From the NCBI GenBank assembly GCA_049421205.1, contig JBMSMQ010000029.1:1-11470 (forward strand): DNA of 11,470 nt, in the 5' to 3' direction. This DNA is from JAFMIT01 sp049421205 (GTDB taxonomy: Bacteria; Actinomycetota; Actinomycetes; S36-B12; UBA5976). How positions within the stretch are numbered: the stretch's first letter is position 1; every line of letters starts with the position of its first letter. Below, in pieces: positions 7,889 to 11,470 of the stretch. The notes under the pieces were generated by a model, which saw nothing but the letters and a program-made list of their open reading frames with translations, was not told where the DNA came from and made no database searches. The position numbers were made by a program, and so were the translations under genes.

Positions 7889-8641
7889 TTACTTCACCCC
7901 TATGCGCAAGGTTTCACGCAGCATACTTCGAATTTCGGAGAACGCCACTTGTTCACGTAATTCTGCGGTTCGAGGTCTTTGAAATTCAATGAGAATTTCT
8001 TCCTTTAGTGTGGCAGGTGACGGGGACATTATGAGAATTCTGTCACTCAGCAATATAGCTTCATCATAGTTATGTGTAAATTGAAGTGTTGTCATGCTAT
8101 TTGCCTGCTGGAGTTCGAGTAACTCTTCTTGAAGAACTTCACGTAACTGCGTATCAATAGCGGCAAAAGGCTCATCGAGAATCAGAAAATCAGGTTGAGT
8201 AGATAGCGCTCTTGCGATGGATAATCGTTGTTTCATGCCACCTGATAATTGATAAGGATATGACTGGGCGAAGTTTCCAATTCTCAGTTTTTCAAGCCAA
8301 GATTGTGCGAGATCTTGCGCTTCACGTTTATTGTGGCCTTTCTCCCGCAGGGGAAAAGCGACATTTTCCAGTGCCGTTTTCCAAGGAAAGACACCGTAAT
8401 CCTGAAAGACATTTGAAATAGTTTTGATTGAGTTACTCAGCTTAAATGTACCTTCATAATTCCTAATAATCCCAGTGAGTACTTTTGCTAAAGTGGACTT
8501 ACCGCAGCCAGAAGGTCCAAGAATCGAAACGAACTCCCCGGGTTGTATGTTGAAACTCACTGGACCCAAAGCATGAAAACTATTAATTTTCGTGTGGTAG
8601 CTAACAGACAATGCATTGACTTCAATCGCTAAATTGTCCAT
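7889..8641 (-). CDS. ABC transporter ATP-binding protein, NitT/TauT (SsuB/TauB-like) type
   Basis: ATPase subunit of 250 residues. Walker A GPSGCGKS (42-49), Q-loop Gln80, signature LSGGM (132-136), Walker B FLILDEP (152-158) and switch His190 are all present. VFQDYGVFPWKTALENV (78-94), with Pro-Trp after the Q-loop, is the hallmark of the sulfonate/taurine/nitrate importer branch. There is no C-terminal TOBE domain, as expected for that branch and unlike PotA in this window. The ATG at 8641 overlaps the end of the hydrolase gene by 13 bp and has AAGG seven bases upstream. The overlap places the importer in one transcript with the adenylation, carrier and hydrolase genes. Confidence 0.9.
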   Translation of the reverse strand: MDNLAIEVNALSVSYHTKINSFHALGPVSFNIQPGEFVSILGPSGCGKSTLAKVLTGIIRNYEGTFKLSNSIKTISNVFQDYGVFPWKTALENVAFPLREKGHNKREAQDLAQSWLEKLRIGNFAQSYPYQLSGGMKQRLSIARALSTQPDFLILDEPFAAIDTQLREVLQEELLELQQANSMTTLQFTHNYDEAILLSDRILIMSPSPATLKEEILIEFQRPRTAELREQVAFSEIRSMLRETLRIGVK

Positions 8642-9480
8642 TTGAGTGCCTTAGATAGTTGTTTTCGATTGAACATCTCGACAAAAACATTGTGACCAAT
8701 GTTTGGAACAATACGAATACTACGTCTTGGAAATAGTCGAATGAAGCGAATGATCTGACTCATAGCAGTGATATCTCTTAGTCCAGTAATGTATTTGACT
8801 CTCATAGATTTTGTGAAAGACCGTGAATTCAGCATCTTAGTTGCATCCAGATCAAGTTTATGAAACGCTGTCTCGTCAAGTGTTGGTACACCTACCAATG
8901 TTAACCCTTGAACTTTATTACTAGATGCATAGAGCGCTGCTCCAACACAACCACCACTCACACCTAGAACTTTTATAGTTTCAATTTTTCTTGCATTGGT
9001 GATTTCAGTGACGGTAGGCTGAATTTCAAGCCAAATTGATTTGAATCGGACAAAATCTTTTTCCTGATAATCTTTTCTTGATTGAACAATCAAAACATCT
9101 GTGACTCTCGTTGGTAAGAAGGAGAGAAATTGCCAAGTGGTTAAAAGCATCCAACCAAATCGATCGGCAAAACAAATAAGCAGCATTCTAGATGTGTCAC
9201 TCTTTGAACTAAAGTAGTGAAAAGAATTTCTACTCCAAACACGTGCCCAGTCACGTCTCGGGTTAGGTTCCATCAGTGCGAATTTACTTTGCAACGAATT
9301 GAACCATGAGTCTTCTTGTTCTTTCCATTTGCTGTGGTTGCTGTTTAAACCTATCCATTCTGCAAATTCCTCTACTTCTTCGATTGTTGATTGATGTTCA
9401 AGTTCAGAGAGAATGGCGTGCACCTTGTTTTCACTACTAACTTTCTCTATAAGTTGTTGGTATTTCTCAATTATTTTCAT
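8629..9480 (-). CDS. Alpha/beta hydrolase-fold protein, possible thioesterase or acyltransferase
   Basis: Soluble protein of 283 residues counted from ATG 9480. The nucleophile elbow is GVSGGCVG, with Ser175 following the strand IKVLG. RMLLICFADRFGW (98-110) could form an earlier strand and oxyanion turn. A likely catalytic His263 sits in IVPNIGHNVF, and D236 in ITGLRDI is a candidate acid. The first 80 or so residues are rich in charged helix and are not part of the core fold; I do not recognise them. Two GTG codons directly upstream (9486, 9483) are alternative starts. The gene overlaps the carrier-protein gene by 14 bp and the ATPase gene by 13 bp. By context it may release or transfer the acyl group held by the carrier protein; this is inference. 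Confidence 0.72.
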   Translation of the reverse strand: MKIIEKYQQLIEKVSSENKVHAILSELEHQSTIEEVEEFAEWIGLNSNHSKWKEQEDSWFNSLQSKFALMEPNPRRDWARVWSRNSFHYFSSKSDTSRMLLICFADRFGWMLLTTWQFLSFLPTRVTDVLIVQSRKDYQEKDFVRFKSIWLEIQPTVTEITNARKIETIKVLGVSGGCVGAALYASSNKVQGLTLVGVPTLDETAFHKLDLDATKMLNSRSFTKSMRVKYITGLRDITAMSQIIRFIRLFPRRSIRIVPNIGHNVFVEMFNRKQLSKALKWTI

Positions 9481-9778
9481 CACCACTCAAGACGAGAACG
9501 ATTTCACCGAGAGTCTGATGTTCAACAAAAGCTTTTGGCGTTATTGATAATCCGTGATTATCTTCCATAATTATGCAGAACTCAAGCAGAGTCAAACTTT
9601 CTGTGTCTAATGTGGTGAGTCGAATATCTGAGGTGCCCGAGAGAAATTGCTGTACCGCGTCTTTCGAAACATTAAGTAGCATCCCAGTATGAAGAGCAAC
9701 ATCAATGACGATTTGCCGAACTTCTTGAATTTCCACGGAAACTATTCTAGACAGAACCTGTCGGGCTATTGAGTCCAC
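9467..9778 (-). CDS. Acyl/peptidyl carrier protein, free-standing
   Basis: Small acidic protein of 103 residues that would carry an acyl group on a phosphopantetheine arm. The pattern LDTESLTLLEFCIIMEDNHGLSI (57-79) matches helix II of carrier proteins, with Ser61 as the predicted attachment site. It is followed by ITPKAFVEHQTLGEIV, typical of helices III and IV. DTESL replaces the more usual DSL or GGDS preceding context. The GTG at 9778 overlaps the adenylation gene by 32 bp and has GAAGA upstream. A GTG at 9736 would give 89 residues, start 10 bp after the adenylation stop and put the serine at the more usual position near 47, but it lacks a clear ribosome binding site. The best partner is the adenylation enzyme encoded immediately upstream. 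Confidence 0.78.
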   Translation of the reverse strand: MDSIARQVLSRIVSVEIQEVRQIVIDVALHTGMLLNVSKDAVQQFLSGTSDIRLTTLDTESLTLLEFCIIMEDNHGLSITPKAFVEHQTLGEIVLVLSGDENN

Positions 9779-11207
9779 GCAGATTCTTCACATCAGTTTT
9801 TCCTCGTACAGTTAAAGGTATTTCATCGACTATATGTATGTTCTTTGGAATCATATAACTAGGTAACAACTTGGCAAGTTCAATCTTGATCTGTTCACGA
9901 GACACTTCGTTGTCAGGGTTTAATTCAATAAATGCATGCATTACGTATGAATCGTCAAGCTTTTCACTCACAACTGACGCTTGAGATACTTCGGGAAGCG
10001 TCATTAGTGCATTAGTAATAGTCATTGGCGACACAAGATACCCGCTAATTTTGACAACATCATCAAGTCTTCCAAAGTATGTGTATTGATCGTTTCCAAC
10101 GTGTTTGACGAGGTCACCTGATTTCCACCAGCGTCTTCCATTTTTCTCAATGAACCGTTCATTAGTAAGTTCATCATTACCAAAGTATCCCAAGGAAAGA
10201 TTAGATCCGAACCACACTTCATAAACATCTTCCCCGTAGTCAGGCATCGGTTCAAAGAGTGATGCATCAGGTGTTGCTGTCATCGGGATTGGTCCACTTC
10301 CTTCAATCTCACTTTTTGCCTTTTTCCATTGGAGTCCACTCTGGGCTTCAGATGCTCCCAAAGAGTGAAGCACGTGTGTTGTTTCAGGGAAAATCTTCAG
10401 AAGTGCCTTGACTTGTTCTAGTCGAATAGTTTCGCCTCCAATTGCTACCTCTTGGACACTATCAATAACTATGTCAACATTAGATTTACTATAAATCCGC
10501 GCTAACTGTGCTGGAAGACTCACATGTGTCGGACCTAGCTCCTTCATTGCTGAGAGAAACTGTCGTGGCGTGTAGTTCTTAGGCTTCAAGTTGTAATAAC
10601 TGGCTCCTTTGCTCACGCGAAAGAGTCCATACATGCCCATTGCGAAAGCAAAAGGTGCAACTGACATAGAACCATAATCAACTTCTGCAGCACTATCAAA
10701 CCAATTGACGGCTTTACTACGAGCTAAGTTATCTCGTGACGTCATTACACCTTTGGGCACACCAGTAGAACCAGAAGTTAATATGACATACGCAATGTCA
10801 GATGGTTGCCCTGCTTTGATAGGTTCAATATCGTCTACGAGTTCAAGTTGGTTTGTATTCTTTGAGTCACCCTCAGTGACACTCCAAATGGGATGATCAA
10901 TTTGCATTCGCGCTAGTAATTGTTGGGCCATACTGAAAGGAGTTTCTTCATCGATAATAGTGAACGGAACGCTTGCCCAGAGCGCTGCATAGATGCTGAT
11001 TGCGGACCTTAATGATCTATCTACATAGAGGGGCAAAATTCCATCAAGTTGATCCTTCTTGCGAGTGGCCAGTAATTGACCTCCGAGACGATTGATTTCC
11101 TGAAGGAGATTTTCAAAAGTGATGGATTGACCCTCAACATAGATTGCAATTCGTTGAGGTGTGTTTTCTACACGCTTATAGAAACCCTCAAAATTCGTGT
11201 CATGCAC
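9747..11207 (-). CDS. AMP-forming adenylation enzyme (stand-alone A domain, ANL superfamily)
   Basis: Enzyme of 486 residues that would activate a carboxylic acid with ATP and load it on the neighbouring carrier protein. ANL motifs in order: phosphate loop ILTSGSTGVPKGV (142-154), A4 region APFAFAMGMYGLF (184-196), A5-like SLGASEAQSG (282-291), KSGDLV (362-367), hinge GRLDDVVKISGYLVSP (379-394) and A10 PLTVRGKTD with catalytic Lys470. It is complete and about the length of DltA. The A4 segment lacks the Asp that binds the amino group in amino-acid-activating domains, so an aryl or acyl acid is possible. There is no Shine-Dalgarno site before GTG 11207, but TACAAT lies six bases upstream, fitting a leaderless start. 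First gene of the minus-strand operon. Confidence 0.87.
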   Translation of the reverse strand: MHDTNFEGFYKRVENTPQRIAIYVEGQSITFENLLQEINRLGGQLLATRKKDQLDGILPLYVDRSLRSAISIYAALWASVPFTIIDEETPFSMAQQLLARMQIDHPIWSVTEGDSKNTNQLELVDDIEPIKAGQPSDIAYVILTSGSTGVPKGVMTSRDNLARSKAVNWFDSAAEVDYGSMSVAPFAFAMGMYGLFRVSKGASYYNLKPKNYTPRQFLSAMKELGPTHVSLPAQLARIYSKSNVDIVIDSVQEVAIGGETIRLEQVKALLKIFPETTHVLHSLGASEAQSGLQWKKAKSEIEGSGPIPMTATPDASLFEPMPDYGEDVYEVWFGSNLSLGYFGNDELTNERFIEKNGRRWWKSGDLVKHVGNDQYTYFGRLDDVVKISGYLVSPMTITNALMTLPEVSQASVVSEKLDDSYVMHAFIELNPDNEVSREQIKIELAKLLPSYMIPKNIHIVDEIPLTVRGKTDVKNLRGLNSPTGSV

Positions 11208-11213
11208 GGGGGG

Positions 11214-11219
11214 ATTGTA
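11214..11219 (-). promoter_or_regulatory. Probable -10 element of a leaderless promoter
   Basis: The minus strand reads TACAAT, then six C residues (11213-11208), then the GTG start at 11207. TANNNT about 6-7 bases before the start codon, with no ribosome binding site, is the layout of leaderless transcripts common in Actinobacteria. No good -35 hexamer is visible at 16-18 bp spacing. Function is inferred. Confidence 0.5.
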
Positions 11220-11338
11220 GAGATATGGTGTCAGGATTCCCTTTTACACTTGCACTTGGTCACGAATGACGCTTTCCGCCTGTTCGGGCGTCATACCAAC
11301 CGCATTCACATACGGTGGTCAACAGGAAGACCGGCTGG

Positions 11339-11351
11339 GGTGAACGTCACC
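11339..11351. promoter_or_regulatory. Short palindrome, possible operator
   Basis: GGTGAACGTCACC has perfect 5-bp arms around a 3-base centre and lies 24 bp before the ATG at 11376. Its size and place suit a regulator site for the divergent pair, but a 13-bp palindrome alone is weak evidence. Confidence 0.25.
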
Positions 11352-11375
11352 TTGGAATGGTGAAAATGGAGTTTG

Positions 11376-11470
11376 ATGTATCACAACAACACAGTCATTA
11401 CCTTTACTTCTTACTTCCAGGCAGTATGTAGCTGTGGCTGGAGTTCAACACTTGGTGAATTTGAAGAAAT
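11376..11470 (+). CDS. Small Cys-motif protein of unknown function (3' end missing)
   Basis: An open frame starts at ATG 11376 and runs off the right edge after 31 codons. GGAG at 11368-11371 lies four bases before the ATG, an acceptable ribosome binding site. The visible residues include VCSCGWSST (17-25). A CxCGW pair near the N-terminus is common in small actinobacterial proteins thought to bind zinc or form a ribbon; the second metal-binding pair would lie beyond the window. It is divergent from the minus-strand operon. The fragment is short, so both the gene call and the family remain tentative. Confidence 0.42.
   Translation, partial: MYHNNTVITFTSYFQAVCSCGWSSTLGEFEE

Larger units (their letters stand above)
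11208..11375. other. Divergent upstream region with a GC-richer patch
   Basis: This 168-bp stretch separates the minus-strand operon from a probable plus-strand gene. From about 11260 to 11350 it is clearly richer in GC than the flanks. On the minus strand, codons 11309-11244 read VNAVGMTPEQAESVIRDQVQV and stop, which looks protein-like, but a TGA at 11321-11319 closes that frame upstream. An adjacent frame reads VTFTPAGLPVDH up to nearly the same point. This could be a frameshifted remnant of a gene end or chance. No gene is called here with confidence. Confidence 0.35.

Noticed and set aside
11076..11363. Plus-strand open frame of 95 codons crossing the adenylation gene start
   Set aside because: Most of it is the complement of the adenylation gene, and the rest has no protein-like features or ribosome binding site.
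11357..11431. Short plus-strand frame of 24 codons from ATG 11357
   Set aside because: It closes quickly, has no spaced ribosome binding site and overlaps the better-supported frame from 11376.

Overview
The window reads as a piece of chromosome from a bacterium with moderately low GC content, tightly packed operons, overlapping genes and frequent GTG or TTG starts. Gene content, the probable leaderless promoter and the partial CxCGW small protein at the right edge would fit a low-GC aquatic actinobacterium. That placement is an inference, because no rRNA or other marker gene is present. No tRNA, CRISPR array, insertion sequence or phage gene was seen.

Left half (1-6023, plus strand): a polyamine uptake and catabolism operon. 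It holds the 3' end of a PotD-type binding protein, the two permeases PotB and PotC, the ATPase PotA, a PuuB-like FAD amine oxidoreductase and a PatD-like gamma-aminobutyraldehyde dehydrogenase. Most junctions overlap or are a few bases apart. The importer would bring in putrescine or spermidine, the flavoenzyme would oxidise the amine to an aldehyde, and the dehydrogenase would make a GABA-type acid. A very strong hairpin lies at the potD/potB junction and probably lets the binding protein be expressed above the permeases.

Right half (11207 down to 6026, minus strand): a second compact operon of six genes. In transcription order these are an AMP-forming adenylation enzyme, a small carrier protein, an alpha/beta hydrolase, then the ATPase, permease and lipoprotein binding protein of a NitT/TauT-type ABC importer. 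The first three look like a minimal activate-load-release thiotemplate module, fused transcriptionally to an importer. I do not recognise this combination as a named pathway, and its substrate is unknown. It is the best candidate here for an undescribed system. The first gene has no ribosome binding site, but has TACAAT six bases upstream of its GTG, as expected for a leaderless transcript.

The two operons converge with only 2 bp between their stop codons (6024-6025) and no visible terminator. The right edge (11208-11470) holds the upstream region of the minus-strand operon, a GC-richer patch with possible remnant coding sequence, and the start of a probable divergent small gene that runs off the window.
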